A stretch of DNA of 16,418 nt from Tritrichomonas foetus (lineage: Eukaryota; Parabasalia; Tritrichomonadida; Tritrichomonadidae), in assembly GCA_001839685.1 (NCBI GenBank), contig MLAK01001264.1, positions 1,956 to 18,373 on the forward strand. Reading direction: 5' to 3'. The notes below the pieces were generated by a model that saw only the letters and a list, made by a program, of their open reading frames with translations, made no database searches and had not been told where the DNA came from. Shown here piece after piece: positions 7,057 to 15,932 of the stretch. The position numbers and the translations under genes were made by a program. How positions within the stretch are numbered: the first letter of the stretch is position 1; each line of letters begins with the position of its first letter.

Positions 7057-8022
7057 ATTATAGAGTGTCTCACCTTTTCAGTTGAAACATTATCTTTAAA
7101 TCCTAGGATTGTTTATTGACACACCTACTGACTAACACATTCAAAAGATAAAGTCTCTGAGGATTACACATCGCTGTAAACATGAATTTTTGGGAACCAC
7201 TCAATTTTGCTGGGATTTCAGGAAGATAATCTCTAGAAACTACCTATTTCCTTGGATGATTGTCTTCTAAAAAACATCAGGATTCGTCTCTTGTAATTTT
7301 ATTTCTAATTTTTTTTTTTCTATGTTTAAGATACTTAAAAGCTCATAAGCATATTCATCTCTCTTTTGTTTTAGTTCACATGCCAAGAAATATGGAACAA
7401 TATTAAACCTAAATTTTTGTAACCACATTTATGAGTTAATAAGCAGAGAATGGTTGAGGAAGTCTCTTTAATTTATGATGCTATGTATCTTACTGTAGAA
7501 AATGGCTTTTCATAAAGATATTTTATAATACGAGCATCCAAATCATCTAAAGGTGTTGTTTCAATAATTTTTTCATCGTTTTGTAAAGAAATACCACACT
7601 TAATACTGTGAGTCCAATATTTCACAGATGATAAGCTTAAAGCATTGTCCCCGTATGCTTCCATGAGTTTCTCATGTATCTTGGATTTTTTTTGTGCCTT
7701 AGGAAATTAAAATGAATAATACTCACTTCCTTGTTCCTTGTTCATGTCTTTGTCGTACGTTTTTATTTTTTTATTAAAAGCCATTTTTTATATTTTAAAG
7801 TGACTATAATTTTAAAGCAATATCAAAATTTTGAAATAAATATTGCAGTTTTATTTTATATATTTTGAAAAATCATTAGATATATTTAGGGGCGAAAGTA
7901 TTATTTTTAAGGTATGAAAGACAAAACTGAATTGGACACCCTATATTTAAGAATTTTTATGTGTCAATGATGTTAACTATTTAAGTATAGATGAATAACA
8001 AAAGGAGACACTCTCTAATTTT
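7057..8022 (-). mobile_element. Mariner-like element, internally shortened, with both ends
   Basis: The left end TTATAGAGTGTCTCACCTTT (7057-7076) and the reverse complement of the right end (TTAGAGAGTGTCTCCTTTTG, about 8002-8021) match almost completely, one base being inserted. They flank the decayed transposase below. At about 965 bp the copy is shorter than the usual 1.3 kb because the C-terminal part of the gene is missing. A second, different end-like motif (TATAGGGTGTCC on the minus strand, near 7935-7947) lies inside and may mark another mariner fragment. Confidence 0.55.
7075..7784 (-). pseudogene. Mariner transposase relic
   Basis: A plausible ATG at 7784 gives MAFNKKIKTYDKDMNKEQGS, then EYYSF and a stop. 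After a frameshift the helix-turn-helix of the mariner family follows: HEKLMEAYGDNALSLSSVKY, with the diagnostic EAYGD, then DDLDARIIKYLYEKPFSTVR and IAS (7473-7690). Downstream the frame gives TILCLLTHKCGYKNLG and KRDEYAYELLSIL. The first catalytic region DES is at 7280-7288, followed by DNHPRK and SRDYLPEIPAKLSGSQKFMF (about 7170-7240). The DDE triad is incomplete: the later catalytic blocks are absent before the left TIR at 7057. Several stops make it non-functional. The YGD-type N-terminus matches mariners of parabasalids. Confidence 0.7.
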
Positions 8023-8450
8023 TTATATACGTGAGTTTGACAAAATATCTTCGCATAGATAATTTAATATGCCTTTTTAAGTGCAAATAGCGGAAAATAG
8101 GACTTATAAAATTCGCAATTATGATATTATCATGTTCTCTCTTTAAATGATTACACTGATTTGATACAATTTTATTCTTTAAAAAACTTTTGTAAGTTTA
8201 TTAATGTACATTTGGCGCGATATTTTATTTTTTGTGGATATATAATGAAAATTAAAAAAACCTTTGTCCTAAGAAATTTAGATTTTCGTAATATATACTA
8301 ATTCTACAGATTAAAATAGTATTTTATCGTGCAAATTACTAATATAATATACATTATTATTTATAATGAAATATTAACCAAAATTAACATTTAATAATTC
8401 ATAAAAGCAATTTTATTATTTTTTTACAGCAAATATATTCATTCTCTTTA
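8023..8450. other. AT-rich stretch, nothing recognisable
   Basis: This is highly AT-rich sequence with no ORF of note, no inverted repeat and no RNA gene. It separates the mariner copy from the next transposase relic. Confidence 0.5.
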
Positions 8451-9640
8451 ATGAAAGCGTGTTCAAAGAAAAAGGAGATCTCACCCAAAGTGAAACCAGC
8501 AAAAGTCATCATATCCACCATCACACCACCAATTACCAATGTCTCGAAGTCCTGATGTCCAATTTGTGAATTTTGTTTATATAATCAATTTCAAAATGAC
8601 AGATCGACGAATAAGAAGGATCAATATCAAAAAGAGCAAATATTGACGTATGAAAAACTCTTAAACAATAATCATATATATTTTTCAAGATCACTGGCAT
8701 GGATTAAAAATGTACTTAATGGAAAAAATGAAACACGGGATTCTGTCATTCATGAAAATGTACCTTCAAATCTGGTTTTTAACAAAAATAAAATCCAGAT
8801 GACTCGGAGTCAGCCAATATGAAATGAAAGCGAAGAAAAACACAAAGAAATAATAATTAATGAAAAAGAATTCAATCATTCAAATGAAAATCTGAATCAA
8901 ATGGAAATTTATCAAAATGAGTTTTTTCAACGCTTTATCTATTTTAAAGTTTCGAAATTTTTTTCAACTAATAAATTATGATATGATTCAAGAAGGTCTG
9001 TTTGTTTTGCCTTATACCTTATTATTAGAGGCTCTTATAAATCCGGTTTATAGTTTAGTTACACGAATACAGTTACTAGAATGTTGTTTTCGCATTTTCC
9101 AACATTTTCTTCAGCAAATTATCAAAAACAATCCATTCATGAGTGAAAACATTTCACTTGTGATTGACGTTTAGAAAAAATTACATGGCTAGAATACACC
9201 CAATTCATTTACTCAGAAGAAATTATCTATATTCCTCCTAAGTTAGATAAAAAAGAGTTATCTTCAATCTTAAGATTACATGTTGAATGTGCAAACAACA
9301 ATGATAGTTATCCAAAACTATATATCCAAGGGAAAAATGCAGGACAATCTATTGTAACACGATATTGTAATTACTAAGATAAAAACTATTCAAAAAGTTT
9401 AAATGATGTTTTTTCTTTTCAAATCGTAAATGTCATGCAATTGATATATGATAGTAATTCTTTTCAAACAATGAAATAAGTGAAAGGTAGGAAAACTAGC
9501 TAAAATCGGGAATTCGCGTTTTTGGGAAATTTCATTTATAGGATAGATTACTAATACTTTTGCAAATATGTTGGTCATCATTAATTGAGATTTCATTTTT
9601 TGATTTTGATATGCAAATATTTGGAAAATCAAATATTACA
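8451..9640 (+). pseudogene. P-element-like transposase relic, copy A (middle deleted)
   Basis: ATG at 8451 opens a frame (MKACSKKKEISPKVKPAKVI) that holds a short Cys motif after an in-frame TGA (CPICEFCLYNQFQND, about 8550-8595) and a hydrophilic helical part (KKDQYQKEQILTYEKLL and RSLAWIKNVLNGKNETRD) up to about 8920. The frame then shifts into 8917-9174, which gives LSILKFRNFFQLINYDMI and a TRIQLLECCFRIFQHF patch. That part aligns with 11925-12105 of copy B in this window. After the stop, coding-like sequence continues (EKITWLEYTQFIYSEEIIYI, KKELSSILRLHVECAN) to about 9470. Compared with copy B, the central catalytic region is missing. Family assignment depends on copy B. Confidence 0.5.
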
Positions 9641-10349
9641 AAATAGCTTTAGTTGGTGTTTTATTTTATTTAATACATTGTTTTAGTAAATATATATGAA
9701 TAATAGACGAATACCCTCTATATCTTGGAGAAAAAGACTTTTTTATGGTGTTTTTAAAAATAGGTTTATCTTGAAAATTCCTGTTTTTTCAAAGATTTGC
9801 TTGTATAATATAATTTTAACAAACATTATATTATTTATAAATAGAGTTATAGAAAAATCGAGTCGAGAAAATTCCGAGTTACCAAAATCTGACAAAAAAT
9901 GGCTAAAAAAAAAAAAAAAAAAAAAAAATAGAAAATCAAAAGGAAAAATCAGTCAATTTTGGGAAAATTGTATTTTTCTCAGTTAAACTATGAATTGAAG
10001 ATTAAAAACCAATTAGTACAACAGTTTACACGAACATAAAACCAATAATAGGCTATTTTCATAATTTCACCGTAAACTTTTTTAAATTATACTATATTTA
10101 GCCAAAAGTGACTGACATATTAATATTCTATTTTAAAAAAACTTCACCGTGGAATTATGAATATAAATATATATTCATGTTTTATCTTTCTCGGAAATTG
10201 TGTGCACTATCATCGTTTTTTCTATTGAATTTATTCATGACCTTATTTTATGTTTTTGCATTCATACAAACCTTTCAAGTCTTTATCTATTCGCCAAAGC
10301 TATCACAATACGCAAGAAAGATTAGACTTAACAACGAAATAAATTTCGT
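9641..10349. other. AT-rich spacer with an A24 homopolymer
   Basis: Frames at 9696-9986 and 10108-10356 are open but look like low-complexity AT-rich chance ORFs. One includes a lysine run encoded by the homopolymer A24 at 9905-9928; the other is a hydrophobic, Phe/Leu-rich frame. Neither shows a domain. The 10108-10349 part could contain the decayed N-terminus of copy B. No element terminus is attached to the A24 run. Confidence 0.5.
9905..9928. repeat. A24 homopolymer
   Basis: Twenty-four consecutive A bases without a neighbouring GC hairpin or TIR. It is of interest as a possible unoccupied target, because the large-element termini here abut such runs. Confidence 0.9.
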
Positions 10350-12673
10350 AAAATGATTTTGCATCATATTTAACCAAAACTCAATATAGTGATGAAGCAG
10401 CATATAATCGTAAAGTAATTGAAGATTTTATGAATATCATACCAAAAACTCAAAACACACGAACTTTTGAGCAAAGCCATGCCAAACTAATTTTCGAATT
10501 GAAAAAACAAAACAAACTTTTTAGGTCCACAAAAGGACAATTTCTAAGTCAGAAACAATTACAGAATGAAACAATCAAACAACAAATAGAAGAGAATCTG
10601 TGGTTAAAGGAAAAAATTAAGAATGAACAGCCAAAATATGATACTCTTTTCGAAGAATCGGAAGATTTAAAGATTAAATATAAACTATTGCAAGGAAAAT
10701 TTGATGATCTAATCAATCAAAATAAATACTTGTATTTATAACTTATGAAGGCTAAAAAATTATTGGAAATCCTAATCAATAGAAAATATTGAAACAAAAA
10801 GATCTTCAAATACGAAATCTATCAAATAAATTATTAACAATCAAATAAACAATAGAAATTCTCCGTTAACTCAACAAGAAAGCCTTCTTAGCGAGTTGTA
10901 TAATCTTAAAAATGGTCCAATTCAAGGAAGGAGATATTCAATCTCTCTGATTAAAGCATCATTTTTGTTTTCTCTAAGTAATAATAGCAATTATAATATA
11001 TTAAGACAAATTTTCCCATTTCCTTCTAGAAAAACCTTTAAAATGCTTTCAAACAATTATCCAATATTTTAGAGAATTGTTTATGTGACATTTCAAAAAT
11101 ATTAGATTACATCAAATTTTTAAAAAGAAGTGTATTATTCCATGTGAACCATTTGCAATAAATTTTGGAGTGGATGCAATGTCATTCAATCTATACCAAA
11201 AAGATTCTGGTAAAGAAATAAAGCAGCATTTAGGCAAAAAGGACATACAAGATTTACAATATTTAATCATTAACTTTGAAAAAAAAAGTTTTTCTAGTGA
11301 TGATAAATTACAAAATCTCAAGTTTTCTGACTATTAACAACAACTTCTAAATGAGAGAAATCAATTTGTCATTGAAGAAAACGAAAAAGAAGAAATTAAT
11401 GAAACATAAGAAGTACAGATAAGATTAGATTTCGAACAAGAACCTAAATTTATTCTTGAGAATTCAAATTCATTGTTTTGTTTTTCGATTATACCACCAA
11501 TACCTGTTATACCAATTCTTTTCTGCACAAAAGAAAATGGGAAAGCGGATCAAAATACTAAACAGAAGATGAAAGAAATTATCAGCGAACTTGGAAAAAG
11601 TGGAATTTTTGCAAATGATATTTCATCATATGGAGATACCACGTTTGATAATGAACACAGGGCTATGCTTCAACGTTATAGCAGTCAATTATTTAACCCA
11701 AAATTTGTAGAACTCATAAACACAGTAGATGAATGTGAAACTTGGATTATTTCAGATTTGCTACTTTTATTAAAAATCGCCAGAAATCGATTGATAAATA
11801 ATATTTATTTATTTGATGAACATCGTTTTATAAATGCCAATTCAATGGAAAAAATTTTGAATCTTGGTAGCCCTTTAACAGATCTATCACAAAACGCAAA
11901 ACTTAAAAGCAGCTTCCCATTGGCAATTTTTACGATTAAAAATTTCTTAAAACTTTATTAAAAGCAGGAAACTCGACTTGAGGCGATTTATATTCTTCAG
12001 TATGCCTTAGTTGAGAACATCATTAGAAACCCATTGCTTTCTAATCAGACAAGATTAGCACTTATTCAAATAGCATTTCGTATTTTCTCACACTTTTATA
12101 TAGAAAATGTGAAAACGGATTCTATAGGAGAAAAAAAAACAGCTAATTCGCAAGGTGTTAACTTTGCAAGCGAAATAAATTTAATCAGACAAATGAATAC
12201 ACTCCTTCTGATAGCTAAAACCATAAAAAAATCGTCCTTTAAGTTTAAATATTGGGCACCTACACAATTGAAATTATTTCGGTCTCATAAGGACTCTTTC
12301 TTCCAAATAAAATAATATTACAATAATTAAAAAATATATAATCGAAACAAGTATGAAAAAAATGTTTAAAGAAGACCTTCTACTTCGTTTCAAAGTTAAT
12401 GGTAGCTTATCTGATTGTGGAATCAAATTGAATATTTTTAATTCAGAAGATAACATTAATATTAATATTAATCCGAGTTTTAGGATCAATATTTTTCTAA
12501 TAGTCAAAGAAAATTGGTCAGTTTCTTTGAATTCTGTTGATGATCCGGTTTATGTTTATCTTGCATACCTGTGCATTGAGACATCGAGCAGGAAAGGTGA
12601 AATTCCTATATCATACCTGCAATTCAAAACATCGGCTTCTAGTATCATTTCAAGGCTAATAAGTAACAAGTAA
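10350..12673 (+). pseudogene. P-element-like transposase relic, copy B (most of the gene)
   Basis: Coding sequence runs over about 2.3 kb with several frameshifts and stops. Blocks in order: a lead-in DFASYLTKTQYSDEAAYNRK (from about 10355); a coiled coil (10430-10741, for example IKQQIEENLWLKEKIKNEQP); LLSELYNLKNG, RRYSISLIKASFLFSL and LRQIFPFPSRKTFKML (about 10880-11055), like the 'rys..ik..all...lr.il.lPs.rTl' block of P-type transposases; PCEPFAINFGVDAMSFNLY (about 11138-11195), a candidate first catalytic strand; ENGKADQNTKQ and YGDTTFDNEHRAML (11530-11672); SDLLLLLKIARNRLINN (about 11752-11805), like 'dpHllKnlRN'; then the helical part shared with copy A (11920-12110). A C-terminal frame (12353-12673) may belong to it. 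Family assignment is moderate; it could be a parabasalid-specific DDE family. Confidence 0.5.
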
Positions 12674-12926
12674 TACTAAGTATATTGACATTCATTGAGT
12701 ATTCTCAAGTGTGGAAATTTTATTTCACGAGATATTGGCACAAAATATTTTTTAGGATAATATACGATACACATTCAATTTTCGTGTACGATCACAGTGA
12801 ATTCAATATTTTTGAAATAAAAATACTTTAATATCTTCGAAGCCATTCGAAAAAACTATAATATTTATATATATATAATTTAAATTCATTTTATCATATA
12901 GGAAAAATAAATATTTTAAGTCAAAC
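12674..12926. other. AT-rich spacer
   Basis: No ORF, repeat or RNA gene is recognisable between the end of copy B and the small repeat-rich segment E4. Confidence 0.5.
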
Positions 12927-12980
12927 AAAAAAAGGGAGTTTCCCTACCTTTTATATGATATGAGTAGACCTATAAGTTGT

Positions 12981-13009
12981 GATAAGTTGAAGCGAAGCTG
13001 CAACTTATC
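12981..13009. repeat. Hairpin with GAA loop in E4
   Basis: GATAAGTTG (12981-12989) pairs perfectly with CAACTTATC (13001-13009). Inside, AGC-GAA-GCT (12991-12999) forms a second short stem containing the heptamer GCGAAGC. Confidence 0.7.
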
Positions 13010-13011
13010 CC

Positions 13012-13163
13012 AACTCAAAATTCATGAATGAGAAAACCAACGAAATCATAAATGAAAACATAAAAAATTAAATGAAAACACTAAAAATTTCATCAAACTC
13101 AAAATTCATGAATGAGAAAACCAACGAAATCATAAATGAAAACATAAAAAAATTAAATGAAAC
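13012..13163. repeat. 84-bp tandem duplication, about 1.8 copies
   Basis: The unit beginning AACTCAAAATTCATGAATGA at 13012 restarts at 13096 with almost no change; the second copy has one extra A in its A-run. The second copy ends near 13163. The near-identity suggests a recent duplication. Confidence 0.85.
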
Positions 13164-13177
13164 CTCCCTCCTATATG

Positions 13178-13232
13178 AAAGGTTTACAAAATGGTCCCCC
13201 AAAGATTTTGTGGGACCATCCCATAAACCTTT
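13178..13232. repeat. Nested cruciform-like inverted repeat
   Basis: An outer arm AAAGGTTTA pairs with TAAACCTTT, and an inner arm ATGGTCCC pairs with GGGACCAT, with unpaired CAAA and CCCA between them. The whole forms an interrupted hairpin of about 55 bases. Confidence 0.7.
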
Positions 13233-13258
13233 GTCCTACCACTGACACTACCACTATC

Positions 13259-13345
13259 ACTAATGACATATACTAATGACATATACCAATGACACAAACT
13301 AATGATATATACTAAAGACATATACTAATGACATACACTAATGAC
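13259..13345. repeat. 13-bp tandem array ACTAATGACATAT
   Basis: About 6.7 imperfect copies of a 13-base unit follow each other, with variants such as ACCAATGACACAA and ACTAAAGACATAT. Two further units recur at 13372-13390 after a short CCCTACCACTCTC spacer. The unit is not a multiple of three and no frame is conserved, so it is non-coding. Confidence 0.8.
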
Positions 13346-13434
13346 TATTTTCTTCACCCTACCACTCTCACTAATGACATACACTAATGAGTAAACAAAC
13401 ACTTCTAGTGATTTTACTAGTGCTTCCTCTCAAT

Positions 13435-13500
13435 TCTTGCAGAGTCTTGCTGATTTTGCAGATGCTTGCAGATTTTGCAGATTCTTGCTGANATGCAATA
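13435..13500. repeat. Degenerate TTGCAGA(T) repeat
   Basis: Imperfect repeats of TCTTGC(A/T)GA and TTTTGCAGAT run from about 13435 to 13490. It forms the right part of E4. Confidence 0.55.
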
Positions 13501-13689
13501 TAATGCAAGTACAAAAACAATAATAATATTTTGTATAATTTGATCAATAAACAATATATTACCTTCTTGTTGATAACTAGCATTTGGCAATTCACTTATA
13601 TCAATGATTCAATCTTTTTTGTCTCTATCATATTATTGCAGAACGGCCCGATTAATTCGAAGATTATTCCGATACTCAGAGTGTTAAAG

Positions 13690-14900
13690 CATAATGATTT
13701 TATGACCAGATAAAATCTAAGGATTGGATACATTTTGTTTTCCACATAGCTTGAACTAATTCTTGTGTTAATCAAAACCGTAAATACACAAATGCTGAGT
13801 ACTATTTATTAAGCTCATTAAATTCCAAAAGTATGTTTTAATATTTGAAATATGGATTATAATTCTAGAAAATTATTTCAATTCTGGGGTGAGTATGACT
13901 TTTCCTTTGGAATCTTTCGGAATTTTACGACATAAAAAATTTCACATCATCAATTAAATGCCACGTAAGTGAATTAAATTGGTTTACTTTTCACGACATT
14001 GAGTATCAATCTCGAAAAAAATCTGCGAATGTATTTAGAATTCTAGCAAGAGAAAATGCTTAGATTATCTATCTCTTCCGCTATTATCTTGTTTATTTTT
14101 CTCTACTTTTTTGTTTTTATTCATTCCTTCTCTTGTATTTGTTATTCCCTTTTTTGTATTTGTTCTTTCTTCAGAATATAGATTTGTGAAAAAGTTTCGT
14201 AAAACCTGGAGTTTTCATGTAATCGGATTTAAAATTTCAAATTGGTTATTTCCTATAATTTGTCACATTCTCTAAAGAAACAAACTTTATTGGCTAATAA
14301 ATCATAACGTGATTGAAAACAAATAAAACAAAATTCATTAAAAGATTTGAACCAAAACCACCATTTGAAAGATCATCGATTTTATATATATGAAAAGTTT
14401 CATAAACATTTAAATTGGCTTTAAAAGTGGAGAATAAGTTAAAACTTTTTCAGACACGAGAAATATTCATTGCACGATGATTATTCAAAGCACATATATC
14501 AATACTGAATCCAAAGGGTCGTTCTAACAAATTAATTATTGGAACATTTGCATGATCAATTATTTTATAATTAGAAATCATTTTTGATTTTTAAAAAGAG
14601 TTTTGTTAATGTTCTTAAAATATTAGAAATATCAGTATCTTTTGGTAAATTTAGAATGACGAAATCAATATCACCAATTGGAAGATGAGTTTCAGTTGCC
14701 GAGAATCTTTGGGGGATGGCGATTGAGTTTTGATAATATTTTTCAATGATATTAGTAGACATGGTAATGACTAATCATATTTTTTTTTTCTGCTTCATTT
14801 GGATTTGGTCATCGCACAAACGATTTTAAATGACCATCTAAATGTAATCTTTAAATGATAAATCCATGTTTCTTCATTTTGGATTGGGTCTGAAGAAGCT
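13690..14900 (-). pseudogene. Decayed TRF4/Cid1-type non-canonical poly(A) polymerase
   Basis: Family members add 3' A or U tails to RNA. Blocks are in the right order on the minus strand despite frameshifts: LHLDGHLKSFVR and NPNEAEKKNM (about 14780-14850), like 'lh.EI..F...isP...E...R'; the nucleotidyltransferase strand RFSATETHLPIGDIDFVIL (about 14650-14705), where the invariant Gly-Ser is damaged (RFS) but the D-I-D pair is kept; IIDHANVPIINLLE and GFSIDICALNN (about 14480-14560), the third-Asp strand; IDDLSNGGFGSNLLMNFVLF (about 14320-14380), the 'l..GGi.Sy.l..m...f' helix block of the central domain; a Lys-rich insert (about 14090-14175); and a weak C-terminal block (IDDVKFFMS, then NSERFQRK, about 13905-13945). 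It is clearly non-functional and may derive from a host gene. Confidence 0.6.
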
Positions 14901-15059
14901 TACGGAAAATCTGATTCTAAAAAAATGACTTTTTGAATAGTCTCTGTTTTTTTCAGATGTTTACAGAGGTGATTATATTGAAATCTTAAAAATACTTTTT
15001 AAGGGAGATCTATTACTGTTTGAAGGCGACTGACAGCTTTTTGTGATTTCATCAGAAAT

Positions 15060-15677
15060 AATTATTCACTTTTTGTACATGTTTGTTTCAAAATAATTCT
15101 GAGATATCTCAAATATTTCAATACCCATCTGAAAAATAATAATCATGACATATTCAATTTTTTTAATAGTAAACGGCATGGGACTACATCCTTAAAGGTC
15201 AACTGCCATACATTTAAATTTATTTATTTTGAAAGAAATAGTATATATACCAGTTTTTCGGAAAAAGTTATGTTTTGAATTAAACTGCCACAAATCTATT
15301 CAAATATAATTCAAAGGTTTATTTTTTTTACAGTTGACCCTTAATTGTGAACAGTGCCGTGATGTGGCTAGTGTCAGAATCATTTTCAATAAGTGGTAAA
15401 GTTCCTTTTCTCGTAATTGATTTATAATTTTTTTTTGCATTTACAAAAGTTTCATCTGCATTATAAATAAGTTTGGGATCAACATTTCTGAGAAATTCAA
15501 ATTTTGAAAAAAATGAAGTAATTTTTTCTGAGGTACAATTTTTTCTTCTGACATCTTCCAAATTCTGAGAATTTGCGATAATAATATTGTATTCTTTACA
15601 GTATGAATTAATCCAACTTCTTGATGGTGGTGATGGATACTCGTCAATTTGTGAAGCTAGTCCATTACATTTCCATT
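15060..15677 (-). pseudogene. Pogo-like (DDE_1) transposase relic, cut by E3
   Basis: A minus-strand frame is open from the E3 junction: NGLASQIDEYPSPPSRSWIN, then SYCKEYNIIIANSQNLEDVR, a KITSFFSKFEFL helix and the catalytic block DPKLIYNADETFVNAKKNYK (DE at 15451-15459), followed by SHITALFTIK (about 15342-15372). The order (CENP-B-like linker, 'fNaDEt', 'Hitalfti') is that of DDE_1 transposases. A 145-bp MITE interrupts the gene right after FTIK; beyond it, DVVPCRLLLKKLN continues in the expected place. The C-terminal catalytic Asp blocks are too decayed to call. The N-terminal part should lie beyond the inserted element, outside the window. Confidence 0.65.
15192..15344. mobile_element. 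145-bp MITE flanked by TTAA
   Basis: AGGTCAACTG at 15196-15205 and CAGTTGACCC at 15331-15340 are terminal inverted repeats (9 of 10). TTAA precedes the left end (15192-15195) and follows the right end (15341-15344). The interior is AT-rich and non-coding. The sequence sits inside the pogo-like gene and replaces nothing: the gene resumes after one TTAA. The TTAA duplication points to a piggyBac-like mover, although a TA duplication from a Tc1/mariner mover cannot be excluded. Confidence 0.65.
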
Positions 15678-15690
15678 AAAAAAAAAAAAA

Positions 15691-15932
15691 CTCACTCTCC
15701 CTCCCACGCGCTGCGCGCCCTCCCGGTCGGTTCGTCTATTAAATGAAACTTTAATTTTAAACTTTACTGAACCAGTGATCCAGTGAACCAGCTGGATCAA
15801 TTTCATTCGAGGGGTCTACCTAAAAAATTATTTTTACCGTTCTTTATATAGAGTTCTTATTATATAACATTATATATATAACACTATTATATAGAGCCTT
15901 CTTATATAAGGAAGTTTGATAAAAGAAAAAAA
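15691..15932 (+). repeat. 242-bp terminal inverted repeat, E3 copy
   Basis: It is the exact inverted counterpart of 4807-5048 in my base-by-base comparison. The mini-hairpin GCGC-TGC-GCGC lies at 15708-15718 and the CTGG(T/A)TCA triad, inverted, at 15767-15800. Similarity ends where the E2 arm has an N and E3 has T (15933). Confidence 0.95.

Larger units (their letters stand above)
12927..13500 (+). mobile_element. Small repeat-rich segment E4 with an E-type terminus
   Basis: It begins after A7 (12927-12933) with GGGAGTTTCCCTACC, has a GAA-loop hairpin at 12981-13009, and then holds an 84-bp tandem duplication, a nested cruciform, a 13-bp tandem array and a TTGCAGA-type repeat. No coding frame is convincing. 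It contains the only N (13492) found outside E1-E3. The features resemble the terminal, non-coding portion of an element in the E1/E2 style, with no second terminus seen near 13500. It may be a solo terminus, a miniature derivative or a truncated copy. Confidence 0.4.

Noticed and set aside
9399..9632. Minus-strand 77-aa ORF
   Set aside because: Low-complexity AT-rich frame opposite the tail of transposase copy A; no recognisable domain.
10108..10356. 82-aa hydrophobic ORF as a membrane protein
   Set aside because: Phe/Leu/Tyr-rich translation of T-rich DNA with no conserved pattern and no valid context; more likely a chance ORF.
12450..12475. ATTAAT microsatellite-like run
   Set aside because: Short, imperfect and expected in DNA of this composition.
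13012..13345. CRISPR-like array
   Set aside because: The repeats are directly tandem with no unique spacers of constant length, and the context is eukaryotic.
13371..13595. Minus-strand ORF across E4 repeats
   Set aside because: Most of it translates the TTGCAGA and 13-bp repeats, whose units are not kept in frame.
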